Positions 8,113 through 21,089 of a DNA stretch of 64,000 nt are shown in pieces. Position numbers and translations under genes: made by a program. Numbering within the stretch: the first letter of the stretch is position 1; every line of letters starts with the position of its first letter. The notes below the pieces were generated by a model that had not been told where the DNA came from, searched no databases, and was given only the letters and a program-made list of their open reading frames with translations. Source of the DNA: Hanleya hanleyi (taxonomy: Eukaryota > Mollusca > Polyplacophora > Lepidopleurida > Hanleyidae); contig JAVTVY010025326.1 of NCBI GenBank assembly GCA_036873755.1, forward strand, positions 1 through 64,000, read 5' to 3'.

Positions 8113-9401
8113 CTCAGCAGCGATATAGGACGATAATTAGAAGGGAGATGTCGATCTTGTTTTTTGAAAATAGGTAATATATTTGAATTTTTCCAACATT
8201 TAGGAAATTGTTTGCTTGTTAGTGACATGTTAAATAACTGACACAATGGTTTAGCAATGGTTTTGACGCAACCGTTAAGCATTCTATGGCTGATTGCGTC
8301 TGGACCTACTGCTTTATTCAATTCGATGCTATTAATAATATCACAAACTTCGTCTTCATTAATGGCAATACTGTTTAGTAAGCTGTCGCATTTATACTCG
8401 AACTGAGGTAAGTCGGCAGCCGAATCATCTATAGTAGAGATGGAAGCGAAGAAATTATTCAATGCATTCGCTTTGTCTATATCACTAAAACAGATGGATT
8501 CCGTTTGTCCAGAGTTTTGTACTCTTAAAGGGGGAATTTCAGATGTATTTTGAGGATCGCTAACGAATCTCTTCAATGTCTTCCAGTAACATTTTGGGTC
8601 ATTTGTTTTCGAAGTTTCCAGTAGGTTTTCAATGTTATTGTAATAATTAGTTTGGGCATATTTTTTCATGTTATTAACTTGGTTCCTACTGCGTTTGTAT
8701 TTGTTCCAGTCTAGAAGTCTATTAGTCTTAAGTGCCTTTTTTTTCAGTCTGTCACGCTTTCTCATTGCTTTTCTTAGGTCAGAATCATACCAAGGTTTAT
8801 CTTTGGGTCGTATTGTCACAGTTGTATATGGGATACTCATCTTAGCAAATTCCAGGTATTGATTAGTAAATTTTTCCGCAGCTTCATCAACATCTTTGGA
8901 TTTTTCCAGAGTTGCTGTCCAGTCGAAATCGGATATCAAATTATTGAAAAACTCGAAATTTGCTGCCTTATATACCCAAACTTGTCTCTTGTATGCATGT
9001 TTCAAGTTATGTTTCACTAGAACCTCGATATAGGTAGCCCTGTGATCACTTATATCTCCGTCAACCCTTATTACTCCACAGTCTTGAACGTTTATGGTGT
9101 CAGTAATGATGATTGGGTCTAGCAATGTGGCCGAATGGGCTGTTACTCTGGTGGGCTCTTTTATAATATTACTGATATTAAGACGGTCACAAATGTGGCT
9201 CAGATAACGTGAGTTGTCGTTTAACAGATCGTCATTTAGATCCCCACATAGTATAAGGTTTGAATTAGTATCCAGCGCAGTTTCGACCATATTTTCAAAG
9301 TTTTCATATATAAAGGCTGGACTCTTTGGAGTAATGTAAGATACGTTAAGTAGGATATCTTTTCCTTTTAGTTCAATTTTTATCCAAATTGTTTCGATCA
9401 A
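7956..9401 (-). pseudogene. LINE ORF2, endonuclease core and start of the reverse transcriptase
   Basis: An AP-type endonuclease is recognisable by GDLN at residues 53-56, LDPII at about 94-98 and SDH at 118-120 (Asp and His catalytic). Downstream are the linker and the first RT block, with SNYRPISLLSC. The segment from about 8110 down is a shadow of the next frame. The catalytic Glu of the endonuclease (in TETNLD) is encoded upstream in yet another frame, at about 9540. Confidence 0.8.
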
Positions 9402-9481
9402 GTTAATTTCTAAATCTGGCTGACGGTTGCATTTAAGCTGTGTGGAAGTATATATTAGTATCCCACCCCACGAATTCAGTG

Positions 9482-9937
9482 CTAATGGGTCCCGATCTTT
9501 TCTATATGGTTTATTAAATTTTTTTCATCAACAGATTGATCCAGGTTCGTTTCAGTGAAGCACATTATGTCGAAGTCTTCGGCTATGTCTTCTACATACG
9601 AGATCTTATTTCGTATACTGCGGGCATTTAGGTGAAGGATCCTTAGTCCATCAATTTGGGTTGAGGTGTCGGGCCCTGGGTTAAGTTCAACGTCACCACA
9701 AATAATGAGTAATAATAAGAGGATCATAATAATGTTGCTGTTTTGGTATATGCCTTGGAGAGCCAAGAGAGTTGCAAAAACTATAAAGGATTTGAGATTG
9801 CAGCTTAAACATTCAATATAATTGGGATTACCTAGCCATAAATTAGTGTTACGATTTCTAGTTCCACGACTACAACTGTGTGTCCTCAGGTAGAAGGCCC
9901 CGATTGATACCCTATATGATTGAAGTCCGTTACCCAT
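9482..9937 (-). pseudogene. LINE ORF2 N-terminus with hydrophobic leader and 2A-like GDVELNPGP
   Basis: The frame opens with ATG at 9935-9937. A hydrophobic stretch (residues about 68-80) runs straight into GDVELNPGP at 81-89 (9671-9697), which fits the D-V-E-x-N-P-G-P consensus for ribosome-skipping 2A peptides. The endonuclease begins just after, with LHLNARS and the catalytic TETNLD. Such hydrophobic-plus-2A leaders are known at the N-termini of some non-LTR retrotransposons of marine invertebrates. The frame is lost at 9482, before the next endonuclease block. Confidence 0.85.
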
Positions 9938-10175
9938 TTTCCAAAGGAAAACATATATTTAAATTGGGTATCAATCGGGAACTAACATAGTTGCACATAT
10001 TCGAATAAATATTTAGTAATACATTGCACACTACAGATTTACATAAACTGTCAAACATACCATACATAAAAGTGAAAGGTAGAGTAATTATCAAAAAAAG
10101 CATAATGAGGAGTAAAACATCAGTGACAAGAAGCGGAGTTCGTCGACAAGAGAATAACTCCATGCTTCCATTTGG

Positions 10176-10562
10176 TAATCTAAGAGCATGAGAATCAAAA
10201 ATACAAATGAATGATTATAGTTCTTTAAGATATTAAATTGAAATCAAAATACTAATCAAGTTAAGTTACATTTAACAGTATTAATTAGATACCCTTTTCA
10301 TAAGTTCAATTAATGTATATAAATTGGTGATGATAGGCCTAACGTGCATTCATGAACAACAGGGACAAATCAATTTTGAACTAAAATCACATCCAAAGGC
10401 TAATATAAATTTTCCGGACAGAACTTCAAAGCACAAGAAGGGCGAAATAAATGTGATTCTATTATTAAATTATTTTCAGGGGTAGCGCGAACGCAAGCCC
10501 CCTAAGTAAAAATTGCGCGCCCGAGTCATTCACATTTGGAATGATCGCAAGGGTCAGCTCGT
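10176..10562 (+). repeat. 420-bp direct repeat, copy 1, right part
   Basis: It matches 11092-11487 with scattered substitutions, from AGAGCATGAGAATCA to GGGTCAGCTCG. Together with 6142-6171 it forms one copy interrupted by the LINE. Confidence 0.9.
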
Positions 10563-11059
10563 CCGAAGTGCAATGGACAAGCCTCGCCTTGGGCCCAGCG
10601 CCTTAGTGATCACGGTGTGTCCTACGCCAGGTAAATATGCCCAGACACAGCTAAATTTCGACATGTATTAGTACATCTACTTATTGTCGAAGGTGTCCAG
10701 AACATACGTCATATCGAACAACTTCTTTATAAAATCAGAGAAAAGAAGTTTCACTTGCACAAGCCAGTATTTCATTCATAAAAGAAAATTGTTTAATATG
10801 CGTTCCTTCTCTTGACTATCGAAAATAATAAAACGCTCCATATCTGTCCTTTTCTTTATAAACTGACACAATCATTTTTTGTAAGTCCATTTCCCATCTG
10901 AGTGTGTAGTTTATCGTGACATCACGTGACAAAGCAGAATGGCGCTGTGGAAGCTTGCTCGGCCCATAGCCCAGAGGTCCATGAATCGAAACCACGCTCT
11001 GCTAAATTTTTGTTATTTTTTTCTCTTTCTCTTCTGACGTCAGCTACACTCGTTTGCAG
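10563..11059. other. Spacer between the two 420-bp direct repeats
   Basis: About 500 bp without coding potential lie between the repeats. A pyrimidine run (about 11008-11034) precedes the second repeat, and a weak tRNA-like stretch is at about 10940-11010. The repeat-spacer-repeat layout could be a tiny LTR-like (TRIM) element, but no clear primer-binding site is seen. Confidence 0.4.
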
Positions 11060-11487
11060 GTGAATAAAATATAGAATGCGCTTTATTTGGTAATCATAGC
11101 ACCCACTAAGAGCATGAGAATCAGAAATACAAATGAATGATTATAGTTCTTTAAGATATTAAATTGAAATCAAAATACTGATCAAGTTAAGTTACATTTA
11201 ACCGTATCAATTAGATACCCTTTTCATAGTTCAATTAATGTATATAAATTGGTGATGATAGGCCTAACGTACATTCATGAACAACAGGGACAAATCAATT
11301 TCGAACTAAAATCACATCCAAAGCCTAATATAATTTTTTCCGGACAGAACTTCAAAGCACTAGAAGGGCGAAATAAATGTGATTCTATTATTAAATTATT
11401 TTCAGGGGTAGCGCGGACGCAAGCCCCCTAAGTAAAAATTGCGCGCCCGAGTCATTCACATTTGGAATGATGGCAAGGGTCAGCTCG
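11060..11487 (+). repeat. 420-bp direct repeat, copy 2
   Basis: This intact copy starts with GTGAATAAAATATAGAATGC and ends with GGGTCAGCTCG, immediately at the left tip of the giant palindrome. It shows what the LINE-interrupted copy looked like before insertion. Confidence 0.9.
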
Positions 11488-13850
11488 ATAATAATATAAA
11501 CTATCCGGTAAGCCACACCTGTACATTAATGGTTGTAGCTCAGACTCCGACACCTGCCCTTAGTTCTCAAACTGTGGGTAAATTCTGTAGAAATATATTT
11601 ACAGAAACAGAGTTTCGGGTTGTTTTTTTAATTCATAATATACGAATTAGCGATTAACCCTCGTCAGGGAGTCTCAACGCATATCATAACATGTCATCAA
11701 CATGATCAGATCTTCTCAGTATTTTACTGATGGCATATGTTTATATACACCACAAAAGTCCAGTCAATTCCCATATAGGAATTACTAGCCATCATTCTCC
11801 AAGAAGTAACTTGTGTTTAGCATAGTTTACTTCATTGTAATAGGAGAATCGTTCCGCTATGCGGGTATCCCTCAGTATGTCTGTTTCTGAATTTATTCTC
11901 AGTAAACCCGTAATAGTGGGTTTCCAAACATGCTATCTGGTGTGCTGACAATCTGTGTAAGTACTGAATATATTTCATATATTTCAGTTACTTCTTTTGA
12001 CTTTGTTATTAATTTGACGGGCTATTGCCCTGTACTGTGTACATGTCAAATTTGTCGATATTACGACAGTCGGCTTTCGCCTTAGCAGACAATCATCCGC
12101 TGGGCATTATAAATGCCAGATATCATAGATATCTCAGATATACAGTAGCGTATATCATTTCGCTTCGTGTACGACTGTACACTCTTTCGGAGACCGTAGA
12201 GGTCTGGGGCTCACAGACGCTGACACTGTTAAATAGTCTAACAGCGCTTATGTCTATTGGCCGTAAATCGGGAAATCCGATTGGCCGCAATGCCGACAGT
12301 CTATAGGCTGGAATTGGCGGGCAAGTCAGTCCTTTGTTGGCTTGAATCCTCTCAAGCTCACAGGGCTGAACTTGCATATATTTTGTGTACGGTATGACCG
12401 TATACTGTATACGCCCCCTCTCTTTATAGGTCCCTTTAGCGTAATGTCTGAGAAGAAAATCATATATTTTCTAGGTATAACAAAACGTTTCGGTGACTGT
12501 GAAAATCCTGATATATGTACTTTTCAATATTTTAAATATCAAAAACCAGGAATATCAACAACTCCATCGGGGTGTGATATATAAGTCGTAATAACCGATT
12601 TATTCGGTATATACAGTAGTCAGGGAAGACCTAGACATGCATTTTGTAAATACATATAGCAGTCAGGTATTATATCTGAAGTTATATCAGATACGCAGTG
12701 TAGAGTTTGATAACTCGATACAAGATCCGTAAGTGTGTATGTACACTGTTGTACACGAGCAGCACGGATACCGTGTACTGGTATCGCTTCGCATCGTTCA
12801 TAAATTTTGATCTGCGAGGCAAGCGTATATAGTACTTTGCCACATATCAAAACACTCCTGCGGTACGTTTGTACCTATAATAGAGTCGACAACGAGGTCT
12901 GAGACAACAGAGGAATATATCTCTGTCTCGAGTGGTATCGCAAATCTCGAGCGATATGTTGGAATTCTAAACGTCCAACTGGACGCAATAACACAGCGGC
13001 TGTACGGCCAATAATTCATATGTGTGTTAGAATTCTACATCTGTTCAGCTCTAGCTGGACTAAATGCGTATGATCGGCACAATTTAGCGCACCTCATTTG
13101 TCGACCTCATATTATTTTTATAATAATATCAGGGGAGATTTATGATATAGTTTCCTGGTGAAACACAATATGGCTGTGTAGCTGCCAGGTACATCAGAGC
13201 CCTTGAGAAGACACAGAGCCGGCTAAAACCGATAATAGTTTATCCAGCTGCTGCCTTTGATGCAAAGCAAACACAGGGGTTTAACCCAGAACTCAGTGTG
13301 TGTTTACCAACAACAGTATTCTCTAACTGTTATCATGTCAAAGTGCTATCAATTGACAGCGGTCAAGGTTGGATCCGATTACAGATACATTTATTGGCGG
13401 TGACAACTGCTCTAGTTTGTCTGGTTTGACGGGCTTAGGCCCTGTGTGTCAAATGTATCGAATTAACGACTATTGGTTTTTCGTCTTTGCAGAGAGTTTT
13501 TCTGCATGGCATCGTTTAACAATACCAGAAAATCTACAATTTATGTAGTATCTAAACAGTATACGGTAGTATATACTGTCCGAACAGTATACGGTCATGT
13601 ATACCGTCTTGTGGACGATGACTACTGTCTGTGGCGTAGTCGTTAGTAAACTAAGTATGACTTAGTGTACAGGGCAGTCTTATGTTGGGTCTGAGACTAA
13701 CACAATCAAGACATGCACAAGGATCAGTGTTAAACGAGAGTTTAAAACCGATTCACGTGTTTGGATAGTAGGCCCGAAGGCACGACTCCATAATAATATA
13801 AACTATCCGGTAAGCCACACCTGTACATTAATGGTTGTAGCTCAGACTCC
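11488..13850 (+). repeat. Left arm of the giant palindrome
   Basis: Bounded by two identical 60-bp direct copies at 11488-11548 and 13791-13850. The interior contains many GTATAC words (for example 13560-13605) and no supported gene. Confidence 0.9.
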
Positions 13851-13895
13851 CAATATAATAAAACTGACTAAAAGTAAGCCGTACCCAAAAAGTCT

Positions 13896-16268
13896 GGAGT
13901 CTGAGCTACAACCATGAATGTACAGGTGTGGCCTACCGGATAGTTTAAATTATTATTGAGTCGTGCCTTCGGGCCTACTATCCAAACACGTGAATCGGTT
14001 TTAAACTCTCGTTTATCACTGATCCTTGTGCATTGTCTTGATTGTTAGTCTCAGACCCAACATAAGACTGCCCTGTACACTAAGTTATACTTAGTGTACT
14101 AACGACTACGCCATAGACGGTAGTCATCGTCCACAAGGCGGTATACATGACCGTATACTGTTCGGACAGTATATATTACCGTATACTGTTAAGATACTAC
14201 ATAAATTGTAGATTTTCTGGTATTGTTAAACGATGCCAGGCAGAAAAACCCTCTGCAAAGACGAAAAACCGCTATAGTCGTTAATTCGACAAATTTGACA
14301 CACATGGCCAAAGCCCGTCAAATCAGACAAACTAAAGCATTTGTCACTGCCAGTGGGTGTATCTGTAATCGGATCCAACCCTGACCGCTGTCAATTGATA
14401 ACACTTTGACATGATAACAGTTAGAGATACTGTTGATGGTAAACACACACTGAATTCTGGGTTAAACCCCTGTGTTTGCTTCGCATTGGGCAGCAGCTGG
14501 ATAAACTATTATCGGTTTTAGCCGGCGCTGTGCCCCCTCAAGGGCTCTGATGTACCTGGTAGCTACACAGCCATACTGTGTATCACCAGGAAACTATATC
14601 ATAAATCTCCCTTGATATTATTATAATAATAATATGAGGTCGACAAATGAGGGGCGCTAATTGTGCCGATCATACGCATTTAGTCCAGCTATAGCTGAAT
14701 AGATGTAGAATTCTAACACACATATGCATTATTGGCCGACAGCCGCTGTGTTATTGCGTCCAGTTGGACGTTTAGAATTCCACCATATCGCTCGAGATTT
14801 GCGATACCACTCGAGACAAAGATATATTCCTCTGTTGTCTCAGACCTCGTTGTCGACTCTATTATAGGTACAAACGTACCGCAGGAGTGTTTTGATATGT
14901 GGCAAAGTACTATATACGCTTGCCTCGCAGATCAAAATTTATGAACGATGCGAAGCGATACCAGTACACGGTATCCGTGCTGCTCGTGTACAACACTGTA
15001 CATACACACTTACGGATCTATAGCATCCGAGTTATCAAACTCTACACTGCGTATCTGATATAACTTCAGATATAATACCTGACTGCTATATGTATTTACA
15101 AAATGCATGTCTAGGTCTTCCCTGACTACTGTATATACCGAATAAATCGGTTATCACGACTTATATATCACACCCCGATGGAGTTGTTGATATTCCTGGT
15201 TTTTGATATTTAAAATATTGAAAAGTATATATATCAGGATTTTCACAGTCACCAAAACGTTTTGTTATACCTAGAAAATATATGATTTTCTTCTCAGACA
15301 TTACGCTAAAGGGACCTATAAAGAGAGGGGGCGTATACAGTATACGGTCATACCGTACACAAAATATATGCAAGTTCAGCCCTGTGAGCTTGAGAGGATT
15401 CAAGCCAACAAAGGACTGACTTGCCCGCCAATTCCAGCCTATAGACTGTCGGCATTGCGGCCAATCGGATTTCCCGATTTACGGCCAATAGACATAAGCG
15501 CTGTTAGACTATTTAACAGTGTCAGCGTCTGTGAGCCCCAGACCTCTACGGTCTCCGAAAGAGTGTACAATCGTACACAAAGCGAAATGATATACGCTAC
15601 TGTATATCTGAGATATCTATGATATCTGGCATTTATAATGCCCAGCGGATGATTGTCTGCTAAGGCGAAAGCCGACTGTCGTAATATCGACAAATTTGAC
15701 ATGTACACAGTACAGGGCAATAGCCCGTCAAATTAATAACAAAGCTACAAGAAGTAACTGAAATATATGAAATATATTCAGTACTTACACAGATTGTCAG
15801 CACACCAGATAGCATGTTTGGTAACCCACTATTACGGGTTTACTGAGAATAAATTCAGAAACAGACATACTGAGGGATACCCGCATAGCGGAACGATTCT
15901 CCTATTACAATGAAGTAAACTATGCTAAGCACAAGTTACTTCTTGGAGAATGATGGCTAGTAATTCCTATATGGGAATTGACTGGATTTTTGTGGTGTAT
16001 ATAAACATATGCCATCAGTAAAATACTGAGAAGATCTGATCATGTTGATGACATGTTATGATATGCGTTGAGACTCCCTGACGAGGGTTAATCGCTAATT
16101 CGTATATTATGAATTAAAAAAAAAAAAAAAACAACCCGAAACTCTGTTTCTGTAAATATATTTCTACAGAATTTACCCACAGTTTGAGAACTAAGGGCAG
16201 GTGTCGGAGTCTGAGCTACAACCATTAATGTACAGGTGTGGCTTACCGGATAGTTTAAATTATTATTA
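13896..16268 (-). repeat. Right arm of the giant palindrome
   Basis: Reverse complement of the left arm. It differs by substitutions and by a longer A run (about 16116-16132, seen as a shorter T run in the left arm). Its outer end joins the decayed DIRS sequence at about 16269. Confidence 0.9.
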
Positions 16269-16379
16269 ACGAAGATATCGTTGGAATTGGATTAATTGTT
16301 GCCCATGGTCTTAGTTATCAGACTTCGCCCGCTTCTGTTAATATACCGACAACCGGGAGAGTTCTACGTCTAGATAAAT

Positions 16380-17130
16380 CACAAATTTTAGACAGCTTGC
16401 GTGTACAGGTGTGGCAATGTCTGGAATTGCAGCCAAACCGGTTCCTTTGTCTAGTTCAACAAAGACTTCTCGCCTCAAACCTACCGTGCCGGAGCCGTCC
16501 ATTGTTCTCGTCGGACAAAAGAAGGCAGCGGGGTCGCATATTATCTCGACCTCGCCATTGTCTATTGGTTTATCACACTCCGTTACCTCTAAACGTAATA
16601 ACGTCGTTGTGTGTCGGTTTCTCCTTTGCGGGTTGAATCAAAACGCAGTTCTAAATCCGTTTCTCGTTTTATGGTGGGTCGTTCGGACCTACCTTTGAGT
16701 GTCAAAATTGCTGTTTTGCGGTTTCGACTATCGATGAATCAGCGATTCTATAATAGCGTAAATGACATGTTACGGGACTTCAATTTTAGAGGATCTGAGT
16801 TTGTATCCCGGGGTGTGAGATTTTTAAGGCGCCGCACTTTGTTTTCACATGTTCGTCGTAGCTCTCGTCCACCGGGAATTCTAGTACTATTTTCGGCCTT
16901 CCCATTCTCCTGTATGCCGTTCTCGTACTTCGACTCAACGTTCTCCTACACCTCCACGCCGTTTGCCACGTCTTTCGGTCTCACCTTCTTATATAAGTCA
17001 CCATGTTCGTCAGTCGCAGACTCCGTTTCTTGAAGCATGCGGTTGTCCACGATTTGTCAACCTCTCGCTGAAGTTATATCACTCGTTCGCCCATTCCGGT
17101 CTCGTCGAGTTCATCTGTTGATTCCTTTTC
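16380..17130 (+). pseudogene. DIRS Gag relic
   Basis: Homologous to 30470-31200 in the intact element, broken into three frames. It keeps remnants of the Arg/Ser-rich coding region (CGCCGTTCTCG-like repeats near 16911-16990). It carries no start, because the giant palindrome lies at its 5' side. Confidence 0.6.
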
Positions 17131-19984
17131 TTCAGTGAAAAGTTAGGAACATACGTCAATGATGGTTTTTTTCGGATAAATTGGATGCGCTTTTAGCGTT
17201 GGTGCCGGTTATGCCGTCTGCTTCGAATAATGGTCTTCCTCGTATTAAATGTCAGACAAAAGAATGCTTCCTCGCCGTATGTTATCTCACCTATGTCATT
17301 TTGTCAATGGTTCGATGGTGATTAAATAGGTAATATTTTGGGGATAGTTTTCTTTCACATTTCTGTCTTCTTTCAAAATTTTGTCTGGGCAAATTTTTAG
17401 ACTTCACATGGTTTGTTTTTCCATCTGCCATGTGTTTATTGTCTTCGGACGTACGTCGCTAAATTAATTGGCTCTTGTCGGAGTTTTCAAAAGTTTCTAT
17501 ATCTTGAATTTATTGCCCGACGATATTTTCTAAAGTCAATATGAATCTCGGGCTTATCTGATAACACAGTCCTGCGTGATGGAGACAATGTGTATTCAAT
17601 ATCACGTCTCCACACGAACAATGAGTTCGACCCGCTGTGTTTGTTGTGGGTTTTTACGGGCTCTCGCGACCTCGTTTATTATTGCTCAATTTGTGACAGA
17701 TTTGTATTTAGTCCCCGGCATTTCTGTAAGTCTGCCTTTTAGTGCTGAGCTTTTAAGGCCTATTGTGATCTCTACAATAAACGAACAGGTTTGTTTCGTT
17801 GATTCATGAATTTTATGCATTGAGTTTGTGTATATCTCAAGTAGGATTGTAAATAGTATCCTCATCGGCGGGGGTTTCGTTTTTTCCCGCCGGGAAGATC
17901 TGATACTTTATTTGCAGCCCGTCAATTTTCATGTTGTTGTTGTAACTTCTGTTCGGACTTGCAGTTTTGGTAGGTTCACCTTCATTCAGTTCCTTGATCC
18001 TACCAAAATGTAATCTCTTGTTATATCAAGTATTATTACGTTGATTTTGATATCCTGTGTTCAAGAGAGATTTTACAGAGGTTTTATATGCCTTTCATGC
18101 TGACATGAATATGAAGCATGATTGTTGCATTTGTGTTACGTAACCACAACTCAACCCTATTTACTTCGACCCTTTGTCGCATCTTAATGAGCTTCTTTAC
18201 TGATCTCTTTATGTAATTAAGGGTGTGTCGAACAACAATGAGATCACGTGTTGGTTTACGTCAGTGAGTAAACCTATTCACCCACTCATCCTTGTTATTG
18301 TGAAAGTGTGATATTCTTGAAACACAAATGTCTGATTATTTGCATTGTGATTTGTTTTGTTTCACACCAAGTTGGTCCCATCTGTATACTGTATTACACT
18401 TATAATTCAGATGGAGTTATGCACTAATTTTAATTTCTTCCCTATGAGCAAATTTAAAATTACTAGCGTGAGTGGGAATGTATTTGGCCGGCCAAGGATC
18501 AAGCCTTATGACACGTAAGTCGTGAAGTCTTCTATGGTTTCTTTCTACCAAGTATGTATTACCGGTACAGTCTACTAGAGCATCAAACTGCTTTTTAGTA
18601 ATGTTCTTACTGTTCTTCTTCTTCTCGACAAATTGTTCGTGTTAGGTCATTTCAAATTCTAAATTTTTGAATAACCTCATTTTCCTGCCGGCGAGAGACT
18701 TTAAATGTATTTCCTCTCTTCGGGAATTTAAAATTCTTTAAGGATCTTTCTTGGTTACCTGGAAAAATCTTTGTTCTGGATGTCGGTTGTGTGACTATTT
18801 GGGTTATAAATAGTAACATTGTTGTAAATGTTTAATATTCTCTCCATATAAAACTCCAGTACTGAATTTCATGTACAGGAGACAAATTACATCGGGAGAG
18901 GTCATAATGCAACCATGTTCACTGACACATTATTCATGTTCACTGACACAAAGATCCATAATCCCATTTATCTCATTGAGCTTACATTTGGTGATTAACG
19001 CTACAAACATTTAATATGTTCATCTCTACTGCGTTTAAAGAGAAGGAAAATTATTACAATCGACTTCGGGGTTACTGTTTGCAACGCCCTTCTGTTACGT
19101 CGTGTACTTTTATAAGTTTGTATCCTGCTCCATTATGAGCATGTATATACATTAAGTTGTTGTGAATGAGGAAATCACTACGTTGTTTATCATATACAAC
19201 GTTTCTCGCATTTTTCACATTACGCTTTCCTATTACACCTTGACGACATGTTCATTACGCCGTCATGTGTCTCTCATACACCTGTGCGTCGTTCTATTAC
19301 ATCGGTTAGACGTTTCAGGTACGCCATAACGCCGTTTGTCACGTCATTTCTTCATTTGCGAGATGCATATTTTATATCCATTCATCGGCACTTCCTTTGA
19401 TTCTCCATCGTCGGTCGTCGGCGGGAGGGGAAGTCCGTTCGTTTGGCGTCAACCTTCCACTTGTATCAATTCCTCTCGGGTTTTTCACATTGTGATTTAC
19501 TTAGGTTCGTCGTTACTCTACGAAGAGAGTTCTGTTCAGTCCTTGTTGTTTCCAGTCTGAAATTCAGAATATCAAAATTGTATTGGAATCAACAGTATTT
19601 GGTCAAATACTGTTATATGGAATAGGTCTTTGGATTATGGACGTGGATATTCTCTGAGGACGACGGCGGGATTGTGAATGACGGACTAGTCGCCTTTAAT
19701 TGAATTCAGCACAGTGTCGTATTAACACAGAACCATGTTGACTTTAACACACAAACATTATGTTGAGATCCATTTACCTTAGGATTGTGCTTAAACAACA
19801 CAATGTTTTCGTGGTGTACTTGGGGGACAGTTTTTCCGACTTTCTCCATCAAGTACTTTATTCCTGTATAGACCGTTACACCAATGGTTAGACTTTGACA
19901 TTATGGTTCTGTCATCAACCTTAGGGTTGTTTATTATATGTAGGACCTTACTCACTACGTTCGTTTTTCGGGTTCGGTCTCTAC
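17131..19984. other. AT-rich unassigned insert inside the DIRS relic
   Basis: I find no gene here. The segment sits where the RT-RNase H region of the DIRS element should be. A stretch at 19205-19340 looks like another decayed Arg/Ser-coding repeat. At 19590-19690 is a partial copy of the 155-bp mobile repeat seen four times at 53-58 kb. Confidence 0.5.
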
Positions 19985-20940
19985 AGCGGATTTATTTGTC
20001 CTGGTGCCGAGGACGTGATACCGTTCCCGACTCTATTTCTCTCGTAATTGACTTCCTCCTTCACCTTCACCAGGATAGGAAATCTCATATTAGCACCATG
20101 GAAGGCTATCGATCTGCTCTGGCTAGGGTATTACGTCTTACCTTTGGTACCAACATTAGCCTTAACGATAATATCTCTGCGCTTATTCGCGCCTTCGCAT
20201 TACAGTCGCGTTGTACTCGCCAACTGTTACCGAAATGGGATATCGGTGTGGTTCTGTGTGCTCTGATTATACCACCTTTTGAACCCTTAAGAGTCCGCGT
20301 CTATAAAAGCTGTGTCTTATAAGACGGCCTTTGTGGCGGCGTTTGCTTTGGCGTCCAGAGTGTCTGAACTTCATGCTCTTGAAAGATCTTCTATGACCTG
20401 GACAGCGGATTGGTCTTGCATTCCTTTTCCTCCCATTCCTGAATTTATCGCCAAAAATGAGTCTGTTCGTTCAGGTCCGTGCGCTCAACGTTCGTACTCC
20501 ATTCCTGCGTTGTCAAACTTTGTACATGGCCTCGAGGACGATCTTCTGCTATGTCCTGTTCGAGCCATCCGCCACTATCTTACTCGTACCGATTCCCTTC
20601 GCGGTTCTCGGCTACGGTTATCCTGTCCCTTCGCCTGTCAGCAAGGCTTGACATTTAAAAAAGCCGCGTAGTTGAAGAAGACCATAAAATAGTCTTATCA
20701 ATTGGCAGAAGGTAGATATACCATTGACGCCCCCACTACTGTCTTCTGCTTCTTCTAATGTGATTCGTGCCATCGCTGCGTCATGGCCTTTATGGAAGAA
20801 CTGGCCCCTCCATGACATTGTCCTGTCTTGTGCCTGAACAATTAGCTCCACGTTCACTAATTTCTGTCTGAAAGATATGACACTGCAATCAATAGTGTGA
20901 CCACGCTTGGGCCACTGGTGGCTACCCAGCACGTTGTGAG
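19985..20940 (+). pseudogene. DIRS tyrosine recombinase relic
   Basis: Two open pieces, the second shifted near 20312, match the recombinase of the better DIRS copy, including LLPKWDIGVVLCALI and the first catalytic Arg block (SRVSELHAL). The C-terminal His-x-x-Arg and Tyr blocks are degraded: the motif around 20755-20775 no longer reads HxxR in frame. Confidence 0.8.
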
Positions 20941-21089
20941 TAATTTCAGGAAAAGAGGGGGGGGGGGCGGCAAAATTGTCACCATCGCGGCAAGACAGCC
21001 ATCTTGCTGTATCATCTCATCTCATCTCATCTCAGTCATATTATTATTATTACATATATTATATGATAAAAGGCATCTCAGAAGGTAGA

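Larger units (their letters stand above)
6172..10169 (-). mobile_element. Non-LTR retrotransposon (CR1/L2-like LINE) with 2A-like motif, frameshifted
   Basis: The minus strand encodes, in order, a 2A-like motif, an apurinic-type endonuclease, a reverse transcriptase with FADD, and a C-terminal CxC...HxxxxC domain. An 18-base T run at 6172-6189 is the poly(A) tail seen from the plus strand. The hexamer ATTTGG flanks both ends (6166-6171 and 10170-10175) and is the probable target-site duplication. The element is close to full length but has at least three frame breaks, near 9440-9480, near 8105 and in a TA run near 7055. Confidence 0.85.
11488..16268. mobile_element. Giant palindrome: 2.36-kb inverted repeat with 45-bp loop
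   Basis: The arms 11488-13850 and 13896-16268 are reverse complements over their whole length with only a few percent mismatches and small indels. Each arm has the same 60-bp motif (ATAATAATATAAACTATCCGG to TCAGACTCC) at both of its ends, so the motif occurs four times. No protein family is recognisable; the few open frames are mirrored between arms and look accidental. The structure suits a foldback transposon or two copies of one element inserted head to head. It separates the 420-bp repeats from a truncated DIRS element. Confidence 0.9.

Noticed and set aside
10940..11010. tRNA-like stretch in the spacer of the 420-bp repeats
   Set aside because: Only a weak B-box-like ATCGAAACC is seen; not enough for a call.
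12025..12377. Open frames of 84-93 residues in the palindrome arms, mirrored at 15368-15720
   Set aside because: They overlap on opposite strands, repeat only because the arms are inverted copies, and show no family signal.
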